NCBI GenBank assembly: GCA_020633315.1
Contig: JACKDV010000004.1
Span: 248,001-312,000 of the forward strand
DNA length: 64,000 nucleotides
Origin: Myxococcales bacterium
Lineage (GTDB): Bacteria > Myxococcota_A > Polyangia > Nannocystales > Nannocystaceae
Direction: 5' to 3'
In this document: positions 34,627 through 43,578 of the stretch, piece after piece
Position numbering within the stretch: position 1 is the stretch's first letter
Layout of the letters: each line of letters opens with the position of its first letter
The notes under the pieces: generated by a model
Databases searched by the model: none
Seen by the model: only the letters and a program-made list of their open reading frames with translations
What the model was told of the DNA's origin: nothing
Position numbers and translations under genes: made by a program

Positions 34627-36132
34627 GTGTTCGAGGCCGCAGAGCTGGGGCGCAAGGTCTCCAAGAAGGACTACGCCCTGCGGGTGCCCGCGCTCCGCAC
34701 CGAGCTGCTCGTGGCCCAGCGCGAGCTGGCCGGGGCCGGCTTCAGCGTGATCGTGCTGCTGGGCGGGATGGACGGCGCAGGCCGCAGCGAGACGGCCAAC
34801 CTGCTGCACAGCTGGATGGACGCCCGCTTCCTCACCGCCCACGCCTTCGGCCCGCCCTCCGAGGACGAGCGCGATCGGCCCGAGTTCTGGCGCTACTGGA
34901 TGTCGCTGCCTCCCGCGGGGCGCACCGGCGTGTACGTGAGCAGCTGGTACACCGACCCGATCATCCAGCGCACCTTCGGGGAGATCGACGACGACACCCT
35001 CGACGCCAGCATGCAGCGCATCGCCAACTTCGAGCGGATGCTGGCCGACGACGGCACCCTGGTGATCAAGCTGTGGCTGCACATCGGCAAGAAGCGCCAG
35101 GCCAAGCGCCTCGACCGGCTGGCCGAGGACCCGCTGACCCGCTGGCGGGTGACCTCCCGGCAGCGCGAGCTGCTGCGCCGCTACGACGACCTGCGCCGCG
35201 CGGCCGAGCGGGCGCTGCGGCTGACCAGCACCGGCGAGACCCCCTGGGTGGTGATCGAGGCCGAGGACATCCGCTACCGCAACCTCGCGGTGGCCGAGGC
35301 CGTGCTGCAGGAGCTGGTCCGCCGCCTGCACGAGCGCCGCCAGCCCGCCCCCGCGACGTCGGCCCCTCCTCCCACCAGCAACGGCGACCTGCTGCAGACC
35401 CACAGCGTGCTCGACCGCGTGGACCTGCACCGGACCATCGACGCAGCGAGCGTCGTCGAGACCCTCACCGCCGCGCAGGAGCGCCTGGCCCGGCTCGTGC
35501 TCGAGGCCTACCAGGCACGGCTGAGCACCACCGTGGTGTTCGAGGGCTGGGACGCGGCCGGCAAGGGCGGGTGCATCCGCCGGGTGATCGGCCCCCTCGA
35601 CGCGCGCTTCTTCCGGGTGATCCCGATCTCCGCCCCCACCGACGAGGAGCTGGCCCACCACTACCTGTGGCGGTTCTGGCGGCACATCCCCCGCGCCGGG
35701 CACATGACGATCTACGACCGCAGCTGGTACGGCCGCGTGCTGGTGGAGCGGGTGGAGGGGCTGGCCACCCCGAGCGAGTGGCGGCGGGCCTACAAGGAGA
35801 TCAACGACTTCGAGGAGCAGCTGGTCGATCGCGGCGTCGTGCTGCTCAAGCTGTGGCTGCACATCAGCCAGGAGGAGCAGCTGCGGCGCTTCGAGGAGCG
35901 CGAGCGGATCCCCTGGAAGCAGCACAAGATCTCGGCCGAGGACTGGCGCAACCGCGACAAGGCCCCCGCCTACCGGATGGCGGTGACCGAGATGGTCGAG
36001 CGCACCAGCACCGAGTACGCCCCCTGGACGCTGATCCCGGCCGAGAGCAAGCCCTACGCGCGGCTCGAGGTGATCCGGCGGCTCTGCAAGGCGCTGCACC
36101 GAGGGCTCGCGGCCCAGCGATCCAAGGGGTGA
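34627..36132 (+). CDS. Polyphosphate kinase 2 family protein, two fused PPK2 domains (polyphosphate:AMP phosphotransferase type)
   Basis: A protein of 501 residues. Two PPK2 domains are fused, the layout of polyphosphate:AMP phosphotransferase, which makes ADP from AMP and polyphosphate. The N-terminal copy (~30-250) has a degenerate P-loop, GGMDGAGRSETANLL near 46, with Arg where the Walker lysine belongs, and SSWYTDPI in place of the lid motif. The C-terminal copy (~290-495) has an intact EGWDAAGKGGCIRRV near 305 and YDRSWYGRVLVERVEG. So the C-terminal domain is probably the only active one, as in characterised class II enzymes. The start is a GTG. The gene diverges from the CHAD-domain gene. 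Confidence 0.93.
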   Translation: MFEAAELGRKVSKKDYALRVPALRTELLVAQRELAGAGFSVIVLLGGMDGAGRSETANLLHSWMDARFLTAHAFGPPSEDERDRPEFWRYWMSLPPAGRTGVYVSSWYTDPIIQRTFGEIDDDTLDASMQRIANFERMLADDGTLVIKLWLHIGKKRQAKRLDRLAEDPLTRWRVTSRQRELLRRYDDLRRAAERALRLTSTGETPWVVIEAEDIRYRNLAVAEAVLQELVRRLHERRQPAPATSAPPPTSNGDLLQTHSVLDRVDLHRTIDAASVVETLTAAQERLARLVLEAYQARLSTTVVFEGWDAAGKGGCIRRVIGPLDARFFRVIPISAPTDEELAHHYLWRFWRHIPRAGHMTIYDRSWYGRVLVERVEGLATPSEWRRAYKEINDFEEQLVDRGVVLLKLWLHISQEEQLRRFEERERIPWKQHKISAEDWRNRDKAPAYRMAVTEMVERTSTEYAPWTLIPAESKPYARLEVIRRLCKALHRGLAAQRSKG

Positions 36133-36198
36133 GGCCGGGGTCCGCGTCCTGGCACGCACGATGCAACCCTCGCGCCCCGAGAGGACGGACCCGACCCG

Positions 36199-37806
36199 AT
36201 GGCCCTCGTCGACTCCCTGCTCAAGCTCATGTCCGCCCAGAGCGCGGACGTCATGGTGATCCCCTCCAGCGAGCCCCCCTGGCTCGACCGACGCGGCGAG
36301 ACCCGTCCGCTCTCCATGCCTGCGCTGGGCCGGGACATGGTGGAGGCCATGGTGGAGGAGCTGGTCGAGCCCGCCGCGCGCGAGCGCCTCGAGGCGAACG
36401 AGACGGTGGAGCTCGCCTACGAGGCCGACGACGGCGGGCGCTACCTGGTGCTGGCCGAGCGCCGCGTCGACGGGCCGCGGCTGACACTTCGTCGCAGCCC
36501 CGCGTCGTCGTCGTCGCAATCGTCACCCGCCACCGCGTCGGCCCCGCCGCCTCCCGGCGCACCGACCCCGCCGTCGCGCCCGGCCCCCGCCTTCCCGGCG
36601 GCGCCGCCCGATCCCACCGCCGCGCCCCTGCCCCCGCCGCCCAGCCGCTCCACGCCGACCGCGGCCAACGAGGCCCCCGCCGTGGTGGGCGAGCTGGGCG
36701 GGCTCGATCCCCTGGGGCCGCCGCCGGTGCTCGAGGCGGGGCCGCTCGCCTCGCTGCTCGCCCGCGCCGACCAGGAGCAGGCCTCCGACATCCTGCTGTC
36801 CCACGGCAACAACGCGCGGCTGCGGGTGGCCGGGGAGATCACCGAGCTGGGCGGCACCGCCGTCGACGAGGGCATGCTGCGGGCCTTCCTCGCCCCCGCC
36901 TTCGGCCGTCGGGCCCAGCACGAGCTGCGCCTCACCGGCAGCACCGACCTGGCGCTGCTCGTGCGCCTCGGCCCGTTGGTCCAGCGCTACCGGGCCAACC
37001 TGTTCTTGCAGCGCAGCGGCCTGGCCCTCGCCCTGCGACCGGTGCGCGGCGATCCTCCCTCGCTCGACCTGCTCAACCTCCCCGAGGAGCTCGCCAGCCT
37101 GGCCACCCTCCCCCACGGCCTCGTGCTCATGACGGGCACCGCCGGCTCGGGCAAGTCCACCACCCTGGTCGCGCTCATCGAGCACATCAACCGCAGCTCG
37201 CCCAAGCACGTGATCACCCTCGAGGATCCGATCGAGTACGAGTACGTGCACCGCCGGGCCCTGGTGCACCAGCGCCAGGTGGGCGCCCACGTGCGCTCGT
37301 TCAGCGAGGGCCTGCGCGCCGCCCTGCGCGAGAGCCCCGACGTGATCCTGCTGGGAGAGATGCGCGACCACACCACCATGGCCGCGGCCCTCACCGCGGC
37401 CGAGACCGGGCACCTGGTGCTCAGCACCCTGCACGCAGCCGATGCCGCGATGGCCCTCGACCGCATCATCGACTCGTTCCCCGAGCACCAGCAAGGCCAG
37501 GTGCGCTTCCAGCTCAGCGGCGCACTGAGGGCGATCGTCACCCAGCGACTGCTGCCCTCGCGCACCCTGCCCCAGCGCGTGCCCGCGGTGGAGATCCTGC
37601 GGGTCAACACCGCGGTGGCCACCAAGATCCGCGAGGGGCGAGCCCACCAGATCCTCTCCGAGATCCAAAAGGGCCGGGCCGACGGGATGCTCTCGTTCGA
37701 GGCCAGCATGGCCCGGCTGGTGCGGCGGGGGCTGCTGTCGACCCAGGTGGCGATGGAGCGCGCGCCCAACCCCGAGCTGATGGCGCAGCACCTGGGGCGA
37801 GGGTGA
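36199..37806 (+). CDS. PilT-like retraction ATPase (type II/IV secretion ATPase family) with extra N-terminal domain
   Basis: A protein of 535 residues. The C-terminal ~370 residues are a PilT/PilU-type hexameric ATPase: N-domain ASDILLSHGNNARLRVAGEI, Walker A GTAGSGKSTTLVAL near 313, Asp box VITLEDPIEYEY, Walker B DVILLGEMRD near 380, and His box TGHLVLSTLHAADA near 403. The C-terminal helices follow. Ahead of this sits a ~100-residue domain that looks like a second, degenerate PilT N-domain (SLLKLMSAQSADVMVIPSSEPPWLDRRGETRPLSMPALG) and a ~70-residue Pro/Ala/Ser-rich linker. PilT retracts type IV pili. It may be a PilT/PilU paralogue that regulates twitching or another pilus-like machine; no other pil gene is in the window. 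Confidence 0.9.
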   Translation: MALVDSLLKLMSAQSADVMVIPSSEPPWLDRRGETRPLSMPALGRDMVEAMVEELVEPAARERLEANETVELAYEADDGGRYLVLAERRVDGPRLTLRRSPASSSSQSSPATASAPPPPGAPTPPSRPAPAFPAAPPDPTAAPLPPPPSRSTPTAANEAPAVVGELGGLDPLGPPPVLEAGPLASLLARADQEQASDILLSHGNNARLRVAGEITELGGTAVDEGMLRAFLAPAFGRRAQHELRLTGSTDLALLVRLGPLVQRYRANLFLQRSGLALALRPVRGDPPSLDLLNLPEELASLATLPHGLVLMTGTAGSGKSTTLVALIEHINRSSPKHVITLEDPIEYEYVHRRALVHQRQVGAHVRSFSEGLRAALRESPDVILLGEMRDHTTMAAALTAAETGHLVLSTLHAADAAMALDRIIDSFPEHQQGQVRFQLSGALRAIVTQRLLPSRTLPQRVPAVEILRVNTAVATKIREGRAHQILSEIQKGRADGMLSFEASMARLVRRGLLSTQVAMERAPNPELMAQHLGRG

Positions 37807-38092
37807 GCCCGCGGCAGGGTGAGCCCGCCGCGGGGACCACCTCCCGTCCGGGGCCCCGCCGCGGCCACGAGGCCGTCGCCCCTGGCATCGTGGCCCGACC
37901 GTGCTAGTCGATCGAGGGGGATGGGATGGGCTCGAGTCGACCACGGGGGTGGCCGGCGGCCTCGTTCGAGCCTCGACGGAACCGAGCGTGGCGGAACCGC
38001 AACTTCGATCTCCAAGCAACGCGAGACGCCCGGCCACGGGTCCCAGGCCCGCCGCACAGGCTCCGGCCCGCGCGCGCAAGGGCTCCCTGGTG

Positions 38093-38848
38093 ATGGGCTA
38101 CAACCATGAGATCCGCCACCGGGGGCGGCTGTTCCACGTGCAGACCGAGGGCTCCGGTCGGCACTCCGGCCACGTCTCGACCCACGTGTTCCATGCGGGC
38201 ACGATCATCGCGTCCCGACGGGTCGCCTTCGACACCGGCCTCGACTACGACGTGGCCCGCCTGCTCAAGGACACGCACAAGTCGATGCTGCGCGGGCTGC
38301 TGAGCGGCTCGCTCGACGAGGCGATCGAGCGGCGGCTGGGACCGTCCGAGGGCTCCGGGCCGCACGAGCCCCCCAGCTCGACCGAGGAGCTGCGGACCAG
38401 GCTGCTCGAGCTGGTGCCCCCGCCGGCACCGGAGGTGGCCGAGCCCGCCACCGAGCCCCCCACCCCGGGCGAGGGAACGGGATCCTCGCGACCGCTCGAG
38501 CGCACGGACCGGCTGGCTCGCCTCGCCCACGAGGTGGCCGGCACCCTCGGGGTGGCGCTGATCGAGCGCGAGAGCGGGCGCGGCCTGGCCAGCGCGGGCC
38601 AGGGCTGCGACATCGAGGTGGCCGCCAAGGGCCACCTCGCGATGATCGAGGCCGAGGCCCGGGTGGTGCGCCAGCTCGGCCTCCCCGATCGCATCGAGGA
38701 CGTCATCGTCACCCTCGAGACCCAGCAGAGCATCCTGCGTCTGGTGGGCGACGAGATGCTCCTGTGCCTCGTGCTCGATCGCCGCCAGGGCAACCTCGCG
38801 CTGGCACGACACAAGCTCGCCGCCGCAGCGGCGGAGCTGCACCGCTAG
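38093..38848 (+). CDS. Roadblock/LC7-like domain protein
   Basis: A protein of 251 residues from ATG 38093 (a GTG precedes it by one codon). The N-terminal ~75 residues form a small domain with a conserved-looking start (MGYNHEIRHRGRLFHVQTEGSG..VSTHVFHAGTIIASRR), probably a beta domain. A Pro/Glu-rich linker follows. Residues ~145-250 look like a roadblock/LC7 fold (LAHEVAGTLGVALIERESGRGLASAG..VIVTLETQQSILRLVGDEMLLCLVLDRRQGNLALARHKLAAAAAEL). Roadblock proteins regulate small GTPases (MglB with MglA in myxobacterial polarity) and motors. Its position 286 bp after the PilT-like ATPase suggests a link to motility control, which is inference. No GTPase gene is adjacent. Confidence 0.78.
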   Translation: MGYNHEIRHRGRLFHVQTEGSGRHSGHVSTHVFHAGTIIASRRVAFDTGLDYDVARLLKDTHKSMLRGLLSGSLDEAIERRLGPSEGSGPHEPPSSTEELRTRLLELVPPPAPEVAEPATEPPTPGEGTGSSRPLERTDRLARLAHEVAGTLGVALIERESGRGLASAGQGCDIEVAAKGHLAMIEAEARVVRQLGLPDRIEDVIVTLETQQSILRLVGDEMLLCLVLDRRQGNLALARHKLAAAAAELHR

Positions 38849-38871
38849 GCTCCGCCCGCGCGGCCGCGAGC

Positions 38872-39450
38872 TCAGTGCGGGCGCAGGTCGAGAGCCGGGC
38901 CCCAGCTCTCGGGGCGGGGCACCGGCCGGCCGTCGTCACCGACGAGCTCCACCGCCTCGCGCCGCGCATCCCAGCGCAGCTCGGCCTCGCCCTCGCAGCG
39001 ACGCGCCTCGAAGTCGTCGTCGGGGCGCGTCCACCACGAGCCCGGCCTCGCGATCCTCACCGTGCGCGAGCAGAACAGCCCGCCCCGACACAGGTAGGCC
39101 GTGCCGCGATCGCCCGGCAGCGCGAGCGAGCCACCGCACGCGGGGCCGAAGGGGAAGTCGGGATCGGAGGCCAGCACCCCGAGCGGCGCGCCCACGAGCA
39201 GCACGAGGTGCACGACCACCGCCCCCACCCGGCGTCCGCGCGTGGCGAGCCCCCGCCAGATCGCCAGTGGCGAGACGAGCAGCGCCAGCTCGCCCGCCGC
39301 GGCGAGCCCCCAGGGCACGGCCCCCAGCGCCGGGACCGGGCGTCCGTGCGAGGGGGCCAGCCCGTGGAAGGCCCCGTGGATCGCCGCCGCCAGCCCCATC
39401 GCGACCAGGCCGACCGCCAGCCACCACCAGCGCCTCGGCACCGCACGCAC
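38872..39450 (-). CDS. Membrane protein of unknown function
   Basis: A protein of 192 residues. About three membrane helices occupy the N-terminal 110 residues (WWWLAVGLVAMGLAAAIHGAFHGL; VPWGLAAAGELALLVSPLAIW; GAVVVHLVLLVGAPLGVLAS). A periplasmic C-terminal domain with cysteines follows (GPACGGSLALPGDRGTAYLCRGGLFCSRTVRIARPGSWW..RRCEGEAELRW). The gene is convergent with the roadblock gene and divergent from the glycosyltransferase over about 70 bp. Family not recognised. Confidence 0.72.
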   Translation of the reverse strand: MRAVPRRWWWLAVGLVAMGLAAAIHGAFHGLAPSHGRPVPALGAVPWGLAAAGELALLVSPLAIWRGLATRGRRVGAVVVHLVLLVGAPLGVLASDPDFPFGPACGGSLALPGDRGTAYLCRGGLFCSRTVRIARPGSWWTRPDDDFEARRCEGEAELRWDARREAVELVGDDGRPVPRPESWGPALDLRPH

Positions 39451-39522
39451 CGGATCACGCTAGCACGGGTCCTCGACCCCGCCCCCGCGACCGGCCGCGA
39501 CCGAAGTTGCTAGCCTCGTCGC

Positions 39523-41616
39523 ATGCCCGCGTCGGGCTCCTCGCCCCCTCGCCCTGCCGTCCCCGAGCTCGCTCGCTGGGATCGCGCCGCCTGGGCGTGG
39601 CTGCTGCTGCTGGTGACGATCGCCACCCCCCTGCTGCTGGTGGGGCTGGGCGAGGGCACCATGCGGCCCTACGACGAGGGGCTCTACGGCAAGCTCGCCC
39701 GCAACGCCCTGCTCCACGACACCTACCTGCACGCGGTGGATCCGAGCGGCGAGCTGTACCCCGACTTCACCAAGCCCCCGCTCACCATCGTGCTGGTCGC
39801 CGCCTCGTTCCGGTGGCTGGGCGTGTCACTGGCCGCGCTGCGCCTGCCCTTCGCGCTGTCGATGCTGGGCCTGGTGCTCGTGGCCTTCGCCTGGGGCCGC
39901 CGGATCGCCGGCCTGCCCATGGCCGTGGCGTGGAGCGGCACCCTGCTGCTGGTCGCCGCGTGCGTGCGCTGGGGCCGGGTGGCGTGCATCGAGCCCATGC
40001 TGATGCTGTGGGTGCTGCTCGGGCTGTGGGCCTACCACGAGGCGCTGCTGCGCGAGGGCAGGTCGGCGCGGCGGTGGGCAGCCCTGTGCGGCGTGGCCCT
40101 GGCGCTGGCCCTGCTCACCAAGCAGCTCGTGGTGGGGATCGCCGTCGCGCCGATCCTGGGGCTGGAGCTGTGGCGTCGCGACGGCCGGGCCGCGCTGCCG
40201 CGCCTGGGCCTGGCCCTGGGCATCCCCACGGCGGTGGGCGGCACCTGGCTGGGTCTGATGCTCCAGCGCAACGGCCAGGCCACGCTCGACGTGCTGCTGC
40301 ACACCGGGATCGTGCGCAGGGTGAGCGGCTTCGCGTCGGGGCACAGCGCCCGCTCGCTCAACGAGCTGGCCGGGATCGTGGCCGAGGCCTGCGAGCCCTT
40401 CGCCTGGGTGGCCGGCGTGGCGGGCCTGGTGCTGCTGGTGCTCGCCCGCCCCCCGGCCCGACGCTCGGCCGACGGCACGCTCTTGCTGCCGCTGCTGCTG
40501 GTGGTGGGCGTGCTGCTCTACGACACGGTCTCGCAGTCGCTCTTGCCCTGGTATGCCTTCGATCTCGTCGTGCCGCTCACCGCGGGGATGGGCTTCGCGA
40601 TCGCGGGCCTGGTGTCGCGCGGGCCGGGGACCATGGGCACGGCACGCACCGCCCTCGGGGCGCTCACGCTCGCCATGGCGGCCGTGGGCGCGCTGGCCTC
40701 GGTGGCCTCGCAGCTCGGCGCGGCGGTGCTCGCCGCGGCAGCGGTGCTCGGCCTGCTCCGCCTCGATCCCGAGCAGCACGCCGGCTGGCGTCGGCGGGCC
40801 ACCCTCGGCCTGCTCGGCGCGGCGGCCCTGGCCCTGCTCGTGGGCGAGCTGCGTCGCCCCGAGCGACGGAGCACCGCCGGCGGGCACGAGCGCTTCATGC
40901 AGCACTTCGCGGCGCACGGCATCGAGCGGGTCTACGTGGACCTCGACACCCGCATCGCGGGCGAGCACGCGTGGGGCACCTACTACGGGCCGCACGCCCG
41001 GTGGCAGGACCGACCGCCGTGGAGGGCCGGCGACTCGAAGGCCCAGGCCTACGTGACCGCCACCATCTGGCCCCGCGAGCTGCGAACGCTCGACGGCAGC
41101 CAGGTGCTGCGCGGCCCGGGCCTGATGGCGCTGGTGGGCGGCGACCTCGGCCGCCCGCCGTGGTCCAGCCGCACCCTCGACGAGCTGCTCGCCGCGGGCC
41201 CGCTCACCTTCGAGGCCGAGGACCTGCCCAGCCAGCGCGACGACGTGCTCGTGGAGGATCCCGAGGCCTCGGGCGGAATGGCGCGCGCGATGGTGCCCTA
41301 TCGCTCCGAGAGCAACGACGCGTTCCTGCTCACCCACGGCCCGGGCCTGCGCCTCCCCGCGGGCAGCTACCGCGTGGAGCTCTGGCTGCGCTGGGGCTGC
41401 GGGGCGGTGGTCGAGCGACCCGCGGTGGTGGTGCAGGTGGCCGCGGGGCACACCAACCTGCTCAAGCAGGAGCTGGCCTGTCGCGAGGGCGCGCCGGGGC
41501 CCTACGAGCCCACCACCTTCGACGTGCACCTCGTCCGGCCGTCGCGGCTCGAGCTCCGGGTGCAGTACCTCTTCGGTGAGGTCTGGGTCGATCGCTTCGT
41601 GATGCGGCGGCGGTAG
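39523..41616 (+). CDS. GT-C fold glycosyltransferase, family 39 (ArnT/PMT-like) membrane protein
   Basis: A protein of 697 residues. The first ~450 residues carry about ten to twelve membrane helices. The first periplasmic loop has the GT-C catalytic-type acidic motif in MRPYDEGLYGKLARNALLHDTYL, followed by PDFTKPPLTIVLVAASFRWLG, exactly the layout of GT39 ArnT-like enzymes, which move a sugar from a polyprenyl phosphate to a periplasmic acceptor. The last ~220 residues form a soluble periplasmic region. It includes a carbohydrate-binding-like beta-sandwich (LTFEAEDLPSQRDDVLVEDPEASGGMARAM..LPAGSYRVELWLRWGCGAVVERP). The acceptor (lipid A, protein or polysaccharide) cannot be told. Confidence 0.87.
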   Translation: MPASGSSPPRPAVPELARWDRAAWAWLLLLVTIATPLLLVGLGEGTMRPYDEGLYGKLARNALLHDTYLHAVDPSGELYPDFTKPPLTIVLVAASFRWLGVSLAALRLPFALSMLGLVLVAFAWGRRIAGLPMAVAWSGTLLLVAACVRWGRVACIEPMLMLWVLLGLWAYHEALLREGRSARRWAALCGVALALALLTKQLVVGIAVAPILGLELWRRDGRAALPRLGLALGIPTAVGGTWLGLMLQRNGQATLDVLLHTGIVRRVSGFASGHSARSLNELAGIVAEACEPFAWVAGVAGLVLLVLARPPARRSADGTLLLPLLLVVGVLLYDTVSQSLLPWYAFDLVVPLTAGMGFAIAGLVSRGPGTMGTARTALGALTLAMAAVGALASVASQLGAAVLAAAAVLGLLRLDPEQHAGWRRRATLGLLGAAALALLVGELRRPERRSTAGGHERFMQHFAAHGIERVYVDLDTRIAGEHAWGTYYGPHARWQDRPPWRAGDSKAQAYVTATIWPRELRTLDGSQVLRGPGLMALVGGDLGRPPWSSRTLDELLAAGPLTFEAEDLPSQRDDVLVEDPEASGGMARAMVPYRSESNDAFLLTHGPGLRLPAGSYRVELWLRWGCGAVVERPAVVVQVAAGHTNLLKQELACREGAPGPYEPTTFDVHLVRPSRLELRVQYLFGEVWVDRFVMRRR

Positions 41617-41632
41617 CCCAGCCGCACCCTCG

Positions 41633-42655
41633 TCAGCGCCGCGCCACGGCCCGTCGTCGTCGCCGGGTCAGCGCCGCGAGCCCGAGCAACCCGAGCCCGC
41701 CCGGCGGGCCCGGATCGGGGGTCGAGCGGCAGCCGCAGCCGCCGTCGCCATCGCTCGCCCCGGCGTCGGCGCTCCCGCCTTCGCTCGCTCCCGAGCCACC
41801 GTCCGTGCCATCGACACCGCCGTCGCTCGTGCCCGCGCCCGCGCTCGACCCCGTCCCCTCGCCCCCGCCGTCGGTGGGCTCGTCCCCCGTGCTGCCGTCG
41901 CCCCCCTCCTCGGAGCCCCCGCTGGGCTCGAGCACCACGTCCTCCATCGTCGCTCCGTCGCGCACGCCGTCGAGGAAGAGCACCTCGCTGAGGTCGATCG
42001 CATCGTCGCGCAGCATCCCCGCGTGCAGCTCGTTGGGCACCCCCGGGCCGTGCATGGTGGCCACGTGGGTCAGCGGCACCACCGGCACGCCGTCGAGGTA
42101 GAGCTCCACGAAGCCCACCGCGGGATCGGGCGACCACTGCACGTGCAGCACGAATTCCTGCCACGTCCCGGGCGCGAACGGTCCCGACCAGTGCAGGGTC
42201 TCGGCGCCCACGAAGGTCCGGAACTGGAGCTGCGGACCCACGGCCACCATCGACATCACCGAGGCGTAGACCGGGTTGCCCTCCCAGTAGAACACCAGGT
42301 GCCACGAGTCGGCCCACACCTCGCCCGGCTGGACCGCGATCGAGTACCAGCGCTCGGAGCCCTCGAAGCTCGAGGGCTCCGGCACGTAGACCAGCTCGTT
42401 GCGGTTGTGCCCGCTGGGCGACACGTCCTGCGGGTCGAGCTGGATCCGCCCCGCGTAGCTGCCCTCGTACACGGGGCTGGTGGTGACGGTCATGTGCTCC
42501 GCGTTGCCGATGACCTGCGACGACAGCGTCCACTGGCCGAGGTCGCCGGTCTCGAAGTCGCCGACCCAGGTCGGAGCCGCGGCGGCGAGCGAGGGCACCA
42601 CGAGCGCGGCGGCGATCAGCAGGGCGGCGGAGCAGCGAGGCACGGGGGGCAGCAC
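41633..42655 (-). CDS. Polysaccharide-lyase-like secreted protein with MYXO-CTERM-type sorting end
   Basis: A protein of 340 residues. A signal peptide (PRCSAALLIAAALVVPSLAAAA) is followed by a ~200-residue jelly-roll domain: WVGDFETGDLGQWTLSSQV, QLDPQDVSPSGHNRNELVYV, WYSIAVQPGEVWADSWHLVFYWEGNP, and PGTWQEFVLHVQWSPDP, then FVELYLDGVPVVPL. This matches the heparin-lyase-I-like polysaccharide lyase fold. A Gly/Ser/Asp/Glu-rich linker then leads to CGCRSTPDPGPPGG, a hydrophobic stretch (LGLLGLAAL) and an Arg cluster (TRRRRR), a MYXO-CTERM-type cell-surface sorting signal. A GTG at 42655 is used (another at 42643). Enzymatic activity is plausible but catalytic residues were not verified. Confidence 0.85.
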   Translation of the reverse strand: MLPPVPRCSAALLIAAALVVPSLAAAAPTWVGDFETGDLGQWTLSSQVIGNAEHMTVTTSPVYEGSYAGRIQLDPQDVSPSGHNRNELVYVPEPSSFEGSERWYSIAVQPGEVWADSWHLVFYWEGNPVYASVMSMVAVGPQLQFRTFVGAETLHWSGPFAPGTWQEFVLHVQWSPDPAVGFVELYLDGVPVVPLTHVATMHGPGVPNELHAGMLRDDAIDLSEVLFLDGVRDGATMEDVVLEPSGGSEEGGDGSTGDEPTDGGGEGTGSSAGAGTSDGGVDGTDGGSGASEGGSADAGASDGDGGCGCRSTPDPGPPGGLGLLGLAALTRRRRRAVARR

Positions 42656-42801
42656 GGGGCGGGATGGTAGCCCCGGCCCGGCCTGCGTCCGACCGAGTCT
42701 GCCCGACACGACGGCGCCCGCAGCGTCGGCCTCGCACCGACGAGACGAATGGGCGGCGAGACCAGCCCGGCGGGTCCGCGTTCGGCGAGCGATCGGCCGG
42801 G

Positions 42802-43572
42802 CTAGAAGCGCCGGCCGATGCTCACGCCGGTCCAGCGCGGCCCGAGCTCGGGGCTCAACCGCCACGCGGTGGCGTCCTTGTTGCCCTTCTTGGCCACCAG
42901 CAGGTACCGCACCACGCCGCCCACCACCAGCGCGCTGCCGATCGACAGCGCGATCGCTCCGCCGTTGCGTAGCGTGGTGGCGCCGTCGCGGGCGTCCATG
43001 TACTCGGAGTGCGTGTCCATCTCGGAGGCACCCTTGGCCCGCGACGAGGCCACCGCCAGCAGCCCCACGCCAGCGCCCACGCCGGCCACGCCCACGCCCA
43101 CCAGCACCCCGCCCACGGGATCCTTGTACCAGGCCTTGGCCTTGGGCTGGTTGTCGTTGGTCACCGGCGCGGGCGAGGGCTCGGGGTCCTCCTCGGCGAG
43201 CACCTCGTCGACCACGCTGCCGTCGTCGTCCTCGATCACCTCTTGCTCGGCGTCGAGCTCGGCCTGGCACAGGTCGCGGTTCTCGATGGCCACGCCCGCC
43301 ATCTCGTCGGGCGGATCGCTGTCGAGGAAGCGCTGGTACAGCTCGACCGCGGCCTCGCAGTTGCCCCGGCTGCGCTCGGCCTGCGCCCACGGGTACAGCA
43401 GCATCGGCTTGGGCTCGATGATGTAGGCCGCCTCCACCGCGGCCGCAGCCGCGTCGAAGTCCTCGTTCTGGAAGGCCTCCTGGGCCTCGCGGAGCTTGGC
43501 CTGGGCCTCGGGGTTGGACAACAGCTGGCCGGGACCGGCCAGCGCCAAGAGCAGGGGAAACAGCGCGATCAT
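42802..43572 (-). CDS. Exported TPR-containing membrane protein paired with kinase
   Basis: A protein of 256 residues. A signal-like start (MIALFPLLLALAGPGQLL) is followed by a TPR-like unit (AQAKLREAQEAFQNEDFDAAAAAVEAAYIIEPKPMLLYPWAQAERSRGNCEAAVELYQRFL). An acidic linker follows, then two hydrophobic segments (GGVLVGVGVAGVGAGVGLLAVA and GGAIALSIGSALVVGGVVRYLLV). This arrangement, TPR then two membrane helices, is a common uncharacterised myxobacterial family often beside Ser/Thr kinases. It starts 6 bp after the stop of the upstream kinase gene and is surely co-transcribed. It probably forms an envelope partner of that kinase; this is inference. Confidence 0.8.
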   Translation of the reverse strand: MIALFPLLLALAGPGQLLSNPEAQAKLREAQEAFQNEDFDAAAAAVEAAYIIEPKPMLLYPWAQAERSRGNCEAAVELYQRFLDSDPPDEMAGVAIENRDLCQAELDAEQEVIEDDDGSVVDEVLAEEDPEPSPAPVTNDNQPKAKAWYKDPVGGVLVGVGVAGVGAGVGLLAVASSRAKGASEMDTHSEYMDARDGATTLRNGGAIALSIGSALVVGGVVRYLLVAKKGNKDATAWRLSPELGPRWTGVSIGRRF

Positions 43573-43578
43573 GGCAGC

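Noticed and set aside
39826..41529. A 567-codon minus-strand frame opposite the GT-C glycosyltransferase
   Set aside because: A His/Arg/Gln-rich shadow with no recognisable domain; the glycosyltransferase on the plus strand is well supported.
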